From Lingula anatina (lineage: Eukaryota > Brachiopoda > Lingulata > Lingulida > Lingulidae), in assembly GCF_001039355.2 (NCBI RefSeq), contig NW_019774069.1, forward strand, positions 1,033,601-1,097,600: DNA of 64,000 nt, in the 5' to 3' direction. Below are positions 51,801 through 57,195 of this stretch, one piece after another; within the stretch, counting starts at the first letter, position 1, and each line of letters starts with the position of its first letter. The position numbers were made by a program, and so were the translations under genes. The notes beneath the pieces are model-generated. The model worked only from the letters and a program-made list of their open reading frames with translations, was not told the DNA's origin and ran no database searches.

Positions 51801-54695
51801 ACATAAATTTATTTTAAAGTTACATTTTAATTTAATTTCCGTTATATCTTTAAATGGTAAGATACTTGAGCATAAGATGCAAGCAAGTCCAGAAATTTGA
51901 AAATAATTTTAGTGAGTTTTAAAGGAAGATGTCAGACCGACTAGTTTTTGATACTTTTGACAGTTTGAGTGAAATAGAATTTGGTTAAATCTTCTTGGTT
52001 ACTGTTTTTGCAATTGCTTAATCAAAATTTTCCTGTAATAACTGAAAAAAAAATTCAGTATAGTCATTTATAAGATGAAAAGGTACATGTTATAAATCAG
52101 CTATGTTTGCATTTCCTTTAATAGTCACATTCTACATTTTGATGATTATGATCTTTCAACTAATCCAATATTTTCTCCATTTTTCTCTCCATTCCTTTGC
52201 ACTGCACACGATAATCAGATGTGATCCGCCATGCATTCCTTATTTGGGCATGTATCTTACTGATCTCTCTTTCATCGAGGAAGGCACACCCAATGTCACA
52301 GAAGAAGGACTAGTCAACTTTTCCAAAATGAGAATGGTAGTGTAGATGTATCTTGAAGTGTATTCAGGCATAGATGGAAACTTGTGGCCATGGTGTCATC
52401 ATCAGATAGCCAAATTAAATCATCAGTAATTGAACTGACTGGATCCAGATGGAACCATCTCTGCACATTTCCTCTCTGCTGGCTTTGTCTTTTTATAATA
52501 AGTTGGGTTAATGTGCACAGTAACCTCAATGCTTTCTGAAGCATTCTTGAATCATTTTCATAATTTTGTTGTCTGGGGATGACATCTCGGTCACAAAATT
52601 TGCACACTTAAGATCCATGTCTGGATACAACCTGAATGTTGTAGTGTATGTTTTGTAGTGGTGAGAGTCTTTTTTTTTCTGTCTGACTGATGTCAGCACC
52701 AAAATAAATTATTTTCCCTCCTTAGAAACCTGGTATAAACAACCTTTGCAGTTTTGCCACATAGTTAATGATATGATGTTACTATAACCTTTATACAGTG
52801 TGTAGTCAGGTAGGAGTAAGTTGCTGGAAGCAGAAAACATTTTTGATTACTTACAAATTTCTTTTTAATATTTAAGTGTATGGAAAAGTTAATACTCAGA
52901 GATTATTTTACAACGTTTGAGGCTATTATGATAATATTGTTTCATCCAAATTCACATTTATTCACTAAATTGCCCTGTAAGGATTAAATCTAAAAGAATT
53001 TTTAAAAATTTCATTTAGTTTATATCCAAAGTAAATTAGCAATGCATTTAGTCATTGGTATTTTGTTTTAGGGATACTGTTAGTATCAAAAGTTCAGTAT
53101 TGGATTTGCCTTTGGTCTTGTATTGAACAGCTAAAAATCAGATATGAAAATCCAAAGTCTGAATATCACATAAAATATTTATTCATTAATCACTAGCATT
53201 GCAGTGGAATGCCCTCTCTTTTATGACCTTATTGAACATGTTGCAATTAAGTCAGGATCTCACCATAGCCTTTTTGTGTTACCCAACAAGTGACACCTCC
53301 ATACACAATGGTCTCTCCATGATCAGTTTTCTTCCAAAATATTTTCTTATTACTCACAGTCATGCATAGGTTGTAAGAGGTTAATCAATATTACTGCATA
53401 TTTAAATATGTTTATTTTGTAACATTGGATATAAGATATACACGTGATTTAACGAGACTGCTGTGTTACAGTTAGCCACATTTAGCCTATGACGTTTGTA
53501 TGAACTTTAATTATCATTCATTGTAGCAAAAAGCAATACTTATTGACTGAAGAAATCAAGTTTTGGTCTGATTATGGGAATATTTTATTGATTACTTAAA
53601 ACAATGTCCAGAAAATTTGGCAAGTTTTTTCTACATTACATTCTTTCTCTTTTATTTTTGAAATGTGTCAGAACTATCCACTTACATGAAATCCAAGAAG
53701 CAGCTTCACAGAATTAATGAAAGAACAATTTAACGAATGGTTGATTTACCCCAGTATTTTTTCATCGTGTAACATTATACAGGATGGTTCTGTTGTCTCT
53801 AAAAGTGGAACTGGGTAAAACTTTATTTCGTCATCCAGTAAATGAATCGTGAACAGTTAACATCATGAGACACAAAGTGATTCCTGATAGATTTTTTTTA
53901 TAGATTATGCATGAAACACTGTATTAGTTTTTTAATCAGGCCGCTAAATTTACCACTGTCCATGACTGGTGCTGATGATTTAATTGGATAGGCTATTGCT
54001 TTCATATTTCTGTTACCCTGACATTTGTATTGTTGGTTAGAGTTTATTTGATATGTACATGCATGATAGTTAGTGGTAGTGTCTGCATGCACAGTTGGTC
54101 TGGGCCACAGGGATATGGTGTGGTGCATGTTAGCAATGAGTTTCTATCACTTGATGCATTGAAAATGCATGCCTTTCTTTTCACAACAAAGTCACTGAAT
54201 GCCCTAATGCAATGTATTTATATGAATGGAATCATTTTTCTGTTTCCTAACTGTAAGTCTATATATAAATGATGAACCTTTCAGATCTTGTCTCTAGTTC
54301 TGGTCCAGTCGTTGTAATTATAATGTATTGATATGTATTAAATATTTTATGAAGTGTTTTTAAGTATGTGCAGTCAGTATCATATGTCTGTTAACATGTT
54401 TTATGTGTAGAAGTTATGCTCTTTTGCATGATGTGCTAAATGTATTGTAGCTGGGGACACGACTGCTTTTTGTGTCAGGTCTTGTGTGCATTTTGGTTTA
54501 GGATTTATTCTTGTCAAAACAAAATGGTTTATGTTGTGTGCGGTTTCATTATTAATCGAATTGGGTTTCTACTTAGTTCATATTGTGCCGTATATTTTTT
54601 CCATAGAATTAGTGGCCCTGCTTTGAATTCTTGTATTATATTTCATAGTATTTTATTTATTTGTTTTAAATATATATTTTGTTTTGGGAGGCAGA

Positions 54696-54754
<59 letters not shown>

Positions 54755-55848
54755 TTGCTAGTTAACTATTTTGAAATTGAAGAATCTTTTCAACAGCTCA
54801 TTTTCTTCATGCAAAAAAAAAAATTCTTCCCCAATTAATGCAAGAAACTCTGTAACAAAATATTGTGTTGAGGATGATAGTGCAATATAATTCCCAGTTT
54901 AGAGCATATTATATATATAACGCTTGGATTTGGTGCAATTATGAAGACTTTTAGCCCCCCCCCCCCCCTCCTTTTTTGGTCAATTCTTAACTGCAGAGTA
55001 GGTAGCAAATTACCTAAAATTATTTCTAAATGAATCTTTAACAGTAATGATATTATTCTTACTTAAAAGAAAATTTTAATATTTGTATTCAAGATAAAAT
55101 GCTCTAAACTCTAAATTTTATCTGCTTTAATAAAACAAAAGACCCTTTTTTTGCCTAGTCATCTTTTCACATAGAGAAATAACAATACATGCATGATGAC
55201 AGCAAGCTTGATTCTACATATAAACTGGGCATTATTACAGTGAAGTGCTAGTGTTCCAGATTTTTTGTAGCACACTGAAAGAGCCATTACTGTAGACATC
55301 AAGACACTTGTGACAAAATTTGTTAAGAATTTTTTCTTTTTTTCCTCTTTGTTAGGTTGCTCATGTAATACGTGAGATCCAGGTGTTCCAACAGACCTCA
55401 TATAAGATAGATCTCCAAACTAAGGTAATTTTGTGGATTTTTGTAAATTTCTTTGTTTTTTAATACATTTCTAAACTTATTGATGATCAGTAATATGACA
55501 TAGTTATTGGCAAATAAATGAAAACTTAAATCATATTTTATATCTTATAGAAATAAGGTGTGTTTTACAAATTAATATTTCTTATAAAACTTTAAATGGC
55601 AAGACCCTGACCATATGGGGGGTGGGGAATATGAAGAGAGAAAGGGAGAGGGTAACATATCCCAAATCACACCCCTCACCTCCTTTTATTGTGCCATTTA
55701 AATATTCATCAGTTATTTTCTACCCAAGGTGACTGCCTACTTACTGGACCCAACCAGACTGCTTGATGAAGAAGAAACCTACAAAGCATCACTGGAAATT
55801 GAACCACGAACCTCCAGGCTTTCCATAAATGCAGCTGAGGGAAAATAA
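3240..55848 (+). CDS. RasGRF: RasGRF-family Ras/Rac guanine nucleotide exchange factor, whole gene (28 exons + 3 candidate cassettes)
   Basis: The gene encodes a Ras-specific guanine nucleotide-releasing factor. In this family the C-terminal CDC25 domain loads GTP on Ras, the DH-PH module acts on Rac, and an IQ motif binds Ca2+/calmodulin; the protein acts at membranes. Joining the exons listed below gives, by approximate residue: PH 20-124, coiled coil 125-173, IQ 205-220, DH 228-430, PH 458-610, REM/RasGEF_N 664-733, Ser/Pro-rich linker 734-1140, end of REM 1165-1240, CDC25 1250-1480. All junctions are GT-AG and the phases agree, with two exceptions: the exon 16/17 junction is ambiguous, and exon 17 needs one extra base. 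The ATG at 3240 is supported by an in-frame TAA at 3207-3209 with no ATG between, and by the N-terminus [11 protein letters not shown], which matches the vertebrate MQK-I-R-N start. Length is about 1,497 residues without cassettes, longer than vertebrate RasGRF1/2 because of exon 17. I cannot tell RasGRF1 from RasGRF2; an invertebrate pro-orthologue is likely. Confidence 0.97.
4464..4516. repeat. (CT)n-(CA)n microsatellite
   Basis: A nearly pure CT dinucleotide tract with one interruption passes directly into a CA tract. Confidence 0.97.
7569..7595. repeat. (GA)n microsatellite
   Basis: Perfect GA dinucleotide tract in intron 1. Confidence 0.97.
8904..8931. repeat. (GA)n microsatellite
   Basis: Perfect GA dinucleotide tract in intron 1, inside a spurious open frame. 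Confidence 0.97.
10606..11017. mobile_element. Foldback/MITE-like element with three nested hairpins
   Basis: Terminal inverted repeats of about 56 bp match with three mismatches. The left begins CAGGCCTACCCAACTACCAG and the right ends with its complement at 11017. Two further hairpins lie inside: arms of about 48 bp at 10677-10724 and 10748-10795 with four mismatches, all transitions, and perfect 15-bp arms at 10841-10855 and 10916-10930. The single strand could fold into a cruciform with two side arms. No transposase is encoded, so it is non-autonomous. No clear target-site duplication is visible. It is related to 11896-12126. Confidence 0.85.
11472..11604. repeat. Diverged direct repeat, copy 1
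   Basis: About 130 bp, beginning around AATGATCTCCCGCTGAAGAT and ending around TTTCCTTTTC, is repeated at 11759-11895 with roughly 75% identity. The pair lies in a GC- and CpG-richer block of intron 1. Confidence 0.7.
11759..11895. repeat. Diverged direct repeat, copy 2
   Basis: This is the second copy of the 11472-11604 repeat. Its similarity ends exactly at CCTTTTC, where the truncated foldback element at 11896 begins, so the element boundary or its insertion point is visible here. Confidence 0.7.
11896..12126. mobile_element. Truncated, diverged copy of the 10606 foldback element
   Basis: It begins CAGGCCTACCCAACTACCAG like the full element and keeps the order of blocks (GGCAC, GATCCAG, ATTCAC, TAGATC, TTTTCAAGGTGTG). 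An internal hairpin has arms of about 22 bp at about 11982-12003 and 12105-12126. The right terminal inverted repeat is missing. The loop sequence differs from the first copy. Confidence 0.75.
12769..13292. mobile_element. Composite inverted-repeat (foldback) element
   Basis: The outer ends are inverted repeats: GCCCCATTCAGA on the left, TCTGAATGGGC on the right. A core motif, CAAATATGGCGGACCC then TACATGAAAGG, occurs at 12807-12833, again at 13051-13076 (diverged), and inverted at 13222-13248. GTCTCTCCGCCTCTCAC near 12859 is inverted as GTGTGGAGGCGGTGAGAC near 13182. An internal TTCTGAATGGCCCC at about 12987-13001 looks like a second end, so two units may be fused. It encodes no protein. Confidence 0.7.
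14652..14761 (+). CDS. RasGRF: RasGRF exon 2: end of first PH domain
   Basis: This exon encodes residues 88-124 and ends in phase 2. It starts after TTTTCTAG and reads [20 protein letters not shown], then [12 protein letters not shown]. That is the last strands and C-terminal helix of the PH domain, with the invariant Trp. An alternative acceptor 9 nt further on (GTACAG) would keep the frame only by removing whole codons, and fits vertebrate RasGRF less well. Confidence 0.94.
15094..15241 (+). CDS. RasGRF: RasGRF exon 3: coiled coil
   Basis: This exon encodes residues 124-173 in a helical, charged peptide ([20 protein letters not shown], later [14 protein letters not shown]). It corresponds to the coiled coil between PH1 and IQ in RasGRF, where vertebrate proteins also have a KYLHLLQI-like core. 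I chose the acceptor at 15091-15093 over a second TTTTAG six nt downstream because it keeps exactly the vertebrate spacing from the PH helix to HLHLLQ. The donor GAG|GTAATG leaves phase 0. Confidence 0.93.
15242..17179 (+). other. Intron 3, no gene
   Basis: The intron is AT-rich with a CT microsatellite at 16226-16258. Open frames around 16157-16631 overlap that microsatellite and have no family resemblance. An RFX-half-site-like GGTTGCTAGG lies at 16942-16951. Confidence 0.8.
16226..16258. repeat. (CT)n microsatellite
   Basis: CT/TC dinucleotide tract with one interruption in intron 3. Confidence 0.96.
17180..17275 (+). CDS. RasGRF: RasGRF exon 4: linker before the IQ motif
   Basis: This exon encodes residues 174-205 and ends in phase 0. 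The peptide begins [20 protein letters not shown] and ends [10 protein letters not shown]. The final EIKKIKK is the conserved lysine-rich lead-in to the IQ motif of vertebrate RasGRF (DIKKIKK), so the family boundary falls exactly at this exon end. Confidence 0.95.
19460..19507 (+). CDS. RasGRF: Candidate in-frame cassette exon 4a
   Basis: A pyrimidine-rich ...TTTATTCTCTCCAAAG acceptor is followed by 48 nt (16 codons, phase 0-0) reading [16 protein letters not shown] and then AAG|GTAAAG. Including it would insert an acidic Ser/Pro peptide between the KKIKK lead-in and the IQ motif VQSFFRGW. Vertebrate RasGRFs have no obvious counterpart, and the AAG acceptor is less common than CAG/TAG. The call rests on splice-site form and phase only. 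Confidence 0.5.
19601..19626. repeat. (CA)n microsatellite at the outer edge of an inverted repeat
   Basis: An interrupted CA tract, immediately left of the inverted-repeat arm 19631-19749. Confidence 0.93.
19631..19749 (-). repeat. Inverted repeat, left arm
   Basis: About 120 bp whose reverse complement matches 20186-20309 at roughly 80% by eye. Shared blocks include TTTGTGTAATGAAA, TTGTGGCAA, TAATTTTA, TTTGTGGCTGGAGT, AATCTGAGG and GCAAATG. The conceptual peptides of the two arms also resemble each other, which is a by-product of the repeat and not evidence of coding. Confidence 0.75.
20186..20309 (+). repeat. Inverted repeat, right arm
   Basis: This is the partner of 19631-19749, about 440 bp away. 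A CA microsatellite at 20333-20382 lies just outside it, mirroring the one outside the left arm. Confidence 0.75.
20333..20382. repeat. (AC)25 microsatellite
   Basis: Perfect AC dinucleotide tract flanking the right arm of the inverted repeat. Confidence 0.98.
21614..21659. repeat. (CT)n microsatellite
   Basis: Interrupted CT dinucleotide tract in intron 4. Confidence 0.96.
21907..21927. repeat. T homopolymer
   Basis: T21 run in intron 4. Confidence 0.97.
22096..22169. repeat. ATTT/ATT low-complexity tract
   Basis: Degenerate TTTA/TTA repeat. It is followed by two related segments starting GCAACATTAACC at 22170 and 22285, about 115 bp apart. Confidence 0.9.
23070..23256. mobile_element. 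Small palindromic MITE-like element (about 187 bp)
   Basis: Arms of about 70 bp fold back on each other. The left starts AGCATTCACATCGAGAAGAG and the right ends with its complement at 23256, with AGCAAGGCC-AGACC-AAATATGG-GGACC inside both arms. The loop is only about 45 bp. The 27-bp core shared with the 12769-13292 element occurs at 23114-23139 and inverted at 23187-23213, so the two belong to one family with different ends. No coding capacity; the target duplication is not clear. Confidence 0.85.
24581..24960. repeat. Degenerate tandem repeat of about 143 bp
   Basis: Units begin at 24581 (ACCTTTGACCTAGT), 24726 (GCCTTTGGCCTACT) and 24868 (GACCTTTAAACTACT). They share later blocks such as AGTG-A-GGCACTTTTT, CAATTTT-CTGGCCTT and the C-AAATCCAAAT region. 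About 2.6 copies are present, strongly diverged. Confidence 0.65.
29574..29827 (+). CDS. RasGRF: RasGRF exon 5: IQ motif and start of DH domain
   Basis: This exon encodes residues 206-290 and ends in phase 2. It begins [17 protein letters not shown], a canonical IQ (calmodulin-binding) motif. [20 protein letters not shown] and [20 protein letters not shown] follow, the first helix (CR1) of the DH domain, and then [20 protein letters not shown]. Identity with vertebrate RasGRF is high throughout. The frame stays open past the donor, but translation there (ending 30038) loses all resemblance, which supports the AACAG|GTGCTG donor. Confidence 0.97.
30111..30190 (+). CDS. RasGRF: RasGRF exon 6: DH domain
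   Basis: This exon encodes residues 291-316 and ends in phase 1. The peptide [20 protein letters not shown], then WPTLVL, matches vertebrate SETIMFLHQIF...WPTLVLAD in the DH core. The TCTATTGCAG acceptor and TTG|GTAAGA donor are both strong. Confidence 0.96.
30422..30615 (+). CDS. RasGRF: RasGRF exon 7: DH domain
   Basis: This exon encodes residues 317-381 and ends in phase 0. Key stretches are [34 protein letters not shown] and [12 protein letters not shown]. It is the middle of the DH helical bundle and ends just before the conserved IPRY segment, as in vertebrate RasGRF. Confidence 0.97.
30845..31525 (+). repeat. Direct repeat around exon 8, copy 1
   Basis: This roughly 680-bp segment runs from a T run (30846-30870) through exon 8 and about 350 bp of intron. 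It is repeated almost perfectly at 31527-32199. The differences sit in the first 70 bases beside the T run, as expected of low-quality contig ends. The two copies are separated by one N, so unmerged overlapping contigs are the likely cause. Confidence 0.9.
31068..31178 (+). CDS. RasGRF: RasGRF exon 8, copy 1: DH domain
   Basis: This exon encodes residues 382-418 in 37 codons, phase 0-0. It reads [20 protein letters not shown] then [17 protein letters not shown], the CR3 region of the DH domain that contacts Rho-family GTPases. An identical exon with its flanks recurs at 31741-31851 beyond a single N. Only one copy is compatible with a normal DH fold. Confidence 0.96.
31526..31526. other. Assembly gap (single N)
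   Basis: A single N marks the junction of the two copies of the exon 8 segment. It is most simply a scaffold-gap placeholder between overlapping contigs that failed to merge at a poly-T run. Confidence 0.9.
31527..32199 (+). repeat. Direct repeat around exon 8, copy 2
   Basis: This is the second copy of the exon 8 segment. It continues without a break into intron 8 and exon 9, whereas copy 1 continues without a break from exon 7. That is the pattern of two contigs overlapping by about 670 bp. Confidence 0.9.
31741..31851 (+). CDS. RasGRF: RasGRF exon 8, copy 2 (probably an assembly duplicate)
   Basis: These 111 nt are identical to exon 8 copy 1, with the same TTCTTAG acceptor and AGG|GTAGGC donor. 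Because the exon is phase 0-0, splicing in both copies would keep frame but duplicate 37 residues of the DH core, which would be expected to break the fold. I count it once in the protein. A true recent tandem exon duplication is the less likely alternative. Confidence 0.85.
32284..32401 (+). CDS. RasGRF: RasGRF exon 9: end of DH domain
   Basis: This exon encodes residues 419-457 and ends in phase 1. The peptide [20 protein letters not shown] then [19 protein letters not shown] is nearly the vertebrate sequence ([22 protein letters not shown]...). It is the long last DH helix leading into the second PH domain. Confidence 0.97.
32852..33024 (+). CDS. RasGRF: RasGRF exon 10: second PH domain, first half
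   Basis: This exon encodes residues 458-515 and ends in phase 0. [10 protein letters not shown], then [35 protein letters not shown] and GRLHLAK match the PH2 strands of RasGRF (RGRLGSLS..., RQCFLFSKHLIICTR). The reading frame stays open past AAG|GTAAGG, but the resemblance stops there. Confidence 0.96.
33323..33401 (+). CDS. RasGRF: RasGRF exon 11: second PH domain
   Basis: This exon encodes residues 516-541 and ends in phase 1. [19 protein letters not shown] corresponds to vertebrate NGVISLIDCTLLEEPES. An acidic FFFDDE tail follows that is specific to this protein. Confidence 0.94.
33855..34063 (+). CDS. RasGRF: RasGRF exon 12: second PH domain, end
   Basis: This exon encodes residues 542-611 and ends in phase 0. 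A Ser-rich, poorly conserved insert ([20 protein letters not shown]) precedes [20 protein letters not shown] and [18 protein letters not shown], the last strands and Trp-containing C-terminal helix of PH2. The insert is an obvious surface loop. Confidence 0.96.
34316..34398 (+). CDS. RasGRF: RasGRF exon 13: PH2 to REM connector
   Basis: This exon encodes residues 612-639 and ends in phase 2. It begins [17 protein letters not shown] and matches the vertebrate SQCVDNIRCNGLM...N segment in position. It completes the PH2 helix and enters a Ser/Thr-rich connector. The GTGAG|GTAAGC donor is near consensus. Confidence 0.93.
34399..38753 (+). other. Intron 13 (4.4 kb), no gene
   Basis: The intron is AT-rich with short TA and GT tracts (34518-34546, 35910-35951, 37556-37570). 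A 24-bp sequence at 35580-35603 also occurs at 31487-31510 and 32160-32183. No exon-like reading frame was recognised. Confidence 0.8.
38754..38829 (+). CDS. RasGRF: RasGRF exon 14: lead-in to REM domain
   Basis: This exon encodes residues 640-664 and ends in phase 0. [20 protein letters not shown] then CKVPQ aligns with vertebrate SDASLYCDDVDIRFSKTMNSCKVLQ. It is the start of the RasGEF N-terminal (REM) module that supports the catalytic domain. Confidence 0.96.
39076..39281 (+). CDS. RasGRF: RasGRF exon 15: REM (RasGEF_N) domain
   Basis: This exon encodes residues 665-733 and ends in phase 2. [20 protein letters not shown] then [20 protein letters not shown] is the hallmark REM sequence, almost identical to RasGRF1/2. 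After residue 715 the peptide becomes linker ([16 protein letters not shown]). Confidence 0.97.
39948..39983 (+). CDS. RasGRF: Candidate in-frame cassette exon 15a
   Basis: TATGTTTTAG is followed by 36 nt (phase 2-2) and ATG|GTAAAA. Read in the frame set by exon 15 it gives [12 protein letters not shown], a short basic peptide at the start of the linker. Exon 15 can equally splice straight to exon 16. The support is open frame, correct phase and both splice sites, with no family counterpart that I recall. Confidence 0.5.
40702..40859 (+). CDS. RasGRF: RasGRF exon 16: linker after REM
   Basis: This exon encodes about residues 734-785. It reads [20 protein letters not shown], then [19 protein letters not shown], a Ser/Thr/Pro-rich linker containing RRIS, a PKA/AGC-type site. 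I end it at 40859 (CTG|GTGCTG) because only that weak donor joins the strong acceptor at 41202 in frame. The better-looking donor at 40881 (AAG|GTGATA) would need the alternative acceptor at 41230 to stay open. The exon is certain; its end is not. Confidence 0.8.
41203..42011 (+). CDS. RasGRF: RasGRF exon 17: large Ser/Pro-rich linker, with apparent frameshift
   Basis: Acidic and Ser/Thr-rich sequence ([20 protein letters not shown], later [17 protein letters not shown] and [13 protein letters not shown]) runs in one frame up to a polypurine stretch. That frame then stops at 41715-41717. The clearly coding continuation, with repeated basic-Ser-Pro motifs ([37 protein letters not shown]), is in another frame, open from 41660. 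One extra base between 41660 and 41714 restores the whole exon and gives phase 1 at AAAAG|GTATGG, which then fits exon 18. At about 270 residues it explains most of the excess length over vertebrate RasGRF. The repeated S-P motifs suggest proline-directed phosphorylation. Confidence 0.85.
42388..42532 (+). CDS. RasGRF: RasGRF exon 18: linker
   Basis: This exon encodes about residues 1056-1104 and ends in phase 2. [20 protein letters not shown], later [13 protein letters not shown]; the [10 protein letters not shown] part resembles the vertebrate VVMTSCRELDNNR segment. The frame stays open only 8 codons past AAG|GTACAG before a stop, which supports splicing there. Confidence 0.92.
42533..43711 (+). 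other. Intron 18, no gene
   Basis: This is plain AT-rich intron with a short TA run near 43220. I see no further exon, repeat or RNA gene in it. Confidence 0.8.
43712..43827 (+). CDS. RasGRF: RasGRF exon 19: Ala-rich segment
   Basis: This exon encodes about residues 1105-1142 and ends in phase 1. [20 protein letters not shown] matches the vertebrate SALSAASAFAIATAG segment. It ends [13 protein letters not shown]. Two acceptors 6 nt apart (TAG at 43709-43711 and 43715-43717) keep the same frame; the first gives R-SSSS and fits vertebrates slightly better. Confidence 0.93.
45706..45780 (+). CDS. RasGRF: Candidate in-frame cassette exon 19a
   Basis: CCTATACTAG, 75 nt (phase 1-1) and CTG|GTGAGT give [20 protein letters not shown] then HSFTG. 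The C-terminal NRYHS repeats the end of exon 19 (INRYHSAG), and [11 protein letters not shown] occupies the place of the vertebrate YRRMSLASAG segment. It is probably a real exon, used with or instead of the end of exon 19. Skipping it keeps frame. Confidence 0.75.
46650..46680. repeat. T14 followed by G17
   Basis: Adjacent homopolymers; the G run is prone to length errors. Confidence 0.95.
47783..47898 (+). CDS. RasGRF: RasGRF exon 20: second part of REM
   Basis: This exon encodes about residues 1143-1181 and ends in phase 0. [20 protein letters not shown] then WVSKHSQ matches vertebrate [25 protein letters not shown]. In RasGRF the REM module is split by the linker and resumes here. Confidence 0.97.
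48432..48614 (+). CDS. RasGRF: RasGRF exon 21: REM to CDC25 connection
   Basis: This exon encodes about residues 1182-1242, phase 0-0. [20 protein letters not shown], then [20 protein letters not shown], matches vertebrate DFETNDELKCKVIGFLEEVM and LTQERKAAANIIRTLTQED. The last 15 residues are variable linker. Confidence 0.96.
48950..49047 (+). CDS. RasGRF: RasGRF exon 22: start of CDC25 catalytic domain
   Basis: This exon encodes about residues 1243-1275 and ends in phase 2. [20 protein letters not shown] then FMAIRSE is the first helix of the RasGEF domain (vertebrate SALEIAEQLTLLDHLVFKKI). Confidence 0.96.
49310..49394 (+). CDS. RasGRF: RasGRF exon 23: CDC25 domain
   Basis: This exon encodes about residues 1276-1303 and ends in phase 0. 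[20 protein letters not shown] then LMVSKRFNE corresponds to vertebrate EEFFGQGWMK...PYIMKTTKHFND. The Gln and Trp-Met of the QGWM motif are kept, with Ala in place of Gly. Confidence 0.96.
49629..49826 (+). CDS. RasGRF: RasGRF exon 24: CDC25 domain core
   Basis: This exon encodes about residues 1304-1369, phase 0-0. [39 protein letters not shown] and [16 protein letters not shown] follow the RasGEF signature of RasGRF (EIIR..., [27 protein letters not shown]). These helices form the Ras-binding core. Confidence 0.97.
50132..50211 (+). CDS. RasGRF: RasGRF exon 25: CDC25 domain
   Basis: This exon encodes about residues 1370-1396 and ends in phase 2. [20 protein letters not shown] then MRDALHR matches vertebrate [26 protein letters not shown]. 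Confidence 0.97.
50212..52218 (+). other. Intron 25, no gene
   Basis: This is AT-rich intron. A short tandem duplication (unit about 34-39 bp) lies at 51046-51118. No exon-like frame or mobile element was recognised. Confidence 0.8.
51046..51118. repeat. Short tandem duplication
   Basis: A unit starting AACTTTAAAGATAAACTACA occurs twice in direct succession (51046-51079, 51080-51118); the second has an extra TACA. Confidence 0.85.
52219..52336 (+). CDS. RasGRF: RasGRF exon 26: CDC25 catalytic motif and helical hairpin
   Basis: This exon encodes about residues 1397-1435 and ends in phase 0. [20 protein letters not shown] then [19 protein letters not shown] is the most conserved RasGEF segment ([19 protein letters not shown]). 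It includes the start of the helical hairpin that opens the Ras switch 1. Confidence 0.98.
52337..55355 (+). other. Intron 26 (3 kb), no gene
   Basis: The intron is AT-rich with an ATT trinucleotide array (54699-54754) and a C14 run (54955-54968). Open frames here, including the one at 54440-54838 that runs through the ATT array, are spurious. Confidence 0.85.
54699..54754. repeat. (ATT)n microsatellite
   Basis: Nearly perfect trinucleotide array in intron 26. Confidence 0.97.
55356..55424 (+). CDS. RasGRF: RasGRF exon 27: CDC25 domain, helical hairpin
   Basis: This exon encodes about residues 1436-1458, phase 0-0. [20 protein letters not shown] then QTK matches vertebrate ISHIIREIRQFQQTAYKIEHQAK. 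Confidence 0.97.
55729..55848 (+). CDS. RasGRF: RasGRF exon 28: C-terminus and stop
   Basis: This exon encodes the last 39 residues and a TAA stop at 55846-55848. [20 protein letters not shown] then [11 protein letters not shown] matches vertebrate VTQYLLDQSFVMDEESLYESSLRIEPKLPT, followed by a short extra tail (SINAAEGK). Confidence 0.97.
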   Translation: MTAYLLDPTRLLDEEETYKASLEIEPRTSRLSINAAEGK

Positions 55849-57195
55849 GCAGTTGACCATGTGCATTTGCTTCACAGTTATTCACAATTACATGTTATAT
55901 GTATTTCTTGCCTTCATTTTTGGAAGCTGCAAGTTAAGAAGGAAAGCATTTGAGGATGCCACATGGTTTTGGATGCAAGTTTACTTATTTTGCAAATGGT
56001 ATATTAGATGACCTTGTCTATAACCGTGTGGTCTTTCAAACAAAATTTGTTAAAATTATATATACAAACAGGCACTCACTAGTCCAGGTGAGGTCACATG
56101 TTTGGTCATTCAGTCACAAAAGCAGGACTTATGAAAGAAAGTGATAGATGACCAAAAAACTGTCAAATATATTTGGCATCTTGAGATATCATCATAGTTG
56201 ACATAAAATGTAAAGATAAGCAAAACGTACTGGTAAGTATTACATTTCAAATGGACAATAATGAGTTATCAAATATGATACTATTTCACAGTACTTATTT
56301 ATATGTGGGAATGTAGATTAACATAATGTGTCACTGGGTTCTTAGTGGAGAATGGAAATGACATAGTAAGTCACAAAACTTAACAGTTTAGAAGTCCTGC
56401 ATATGGTGTGTAATATAATGGATGGTGATGAAAATTGTATTATTTCATCTTTAACAGTCTCGAATCCATCATGAACACTTTATGATTATATGGGGTACCA
56501 TTTAAATGCGTGTGTAACATTAAAGGGCCTCTTTACCTATGCTAAAGGGGTCATGTTTTTGTTATTGTTTGCAATGTCATTATTATAGAAATGAATCGTA
56601 CAAGCCGCAGGAATATACCTATAGCTATGATGTTAACGATGTGTATCGTGAACTTTTTTGATTGTTTGCAGTTCTGTTGTGTGGTTTCACGGCCTTCCTT
56701 TTTTTTCATTCCCAAACATCCTACACCAGTAATGTATTTTTAAATTGTATTTGTGATATGCTTAAGAATTGTGAAAGGTGTTAAAGACTATGGTAATACA
56801 GAAAAAAGCTAAATTGATAAGTTCAGTTTTCCATTCCATGTGTGTACAATGTAGCTTGAGAAACAATTTCAAATATGGATGAATATGCCATTGGTTTTAT
56901 CCATTTATGAAGGTACTTTGGTGCCTCCTTACTGTGGTTACTAGGCTATAGTGATGTAAAAAAAAAAAGCCTGGATCACTGTCTTGTCTTGGGTAACTTG
57001 AGCTGGGAAGGACATCAATTTGTTGTATTTGTGCACACAATGATTTCAGTGGTCATATCTTTGAAATTACCAGGCATATCATAGGAGCAAGTGGAAAGCA
57101 TGTGAAAGTGCTATTTTGAAGTGAAATGGCCATAGAGTAGCAAGCAAAGGGAAGAACATTAAAAATTTGTATCATTTACTGATAACATGAAATAA
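55849..57195 (+). other. RasGRF: Probable 3' UTR of RasGRF
   Basis: Non-coding, AT-rich sequence directly follows the stop. I noticed no AATAAA between the stop and about 59800. ATTAAA variants occur at 56519-56524 and 57158-57163, and the first AATAAA is at 59813-59818. The 3' end is therefore undefined and the UTR could be several kb long. A11 and short ATT runs are the only repeats. Confidence 0.55.

Noticed and set aside
54440-54838. 132-codon open frame in intron 26
   Set aside because: It contains a poly-isoleucine run made by the ATT microsatellite and resembles no protein.
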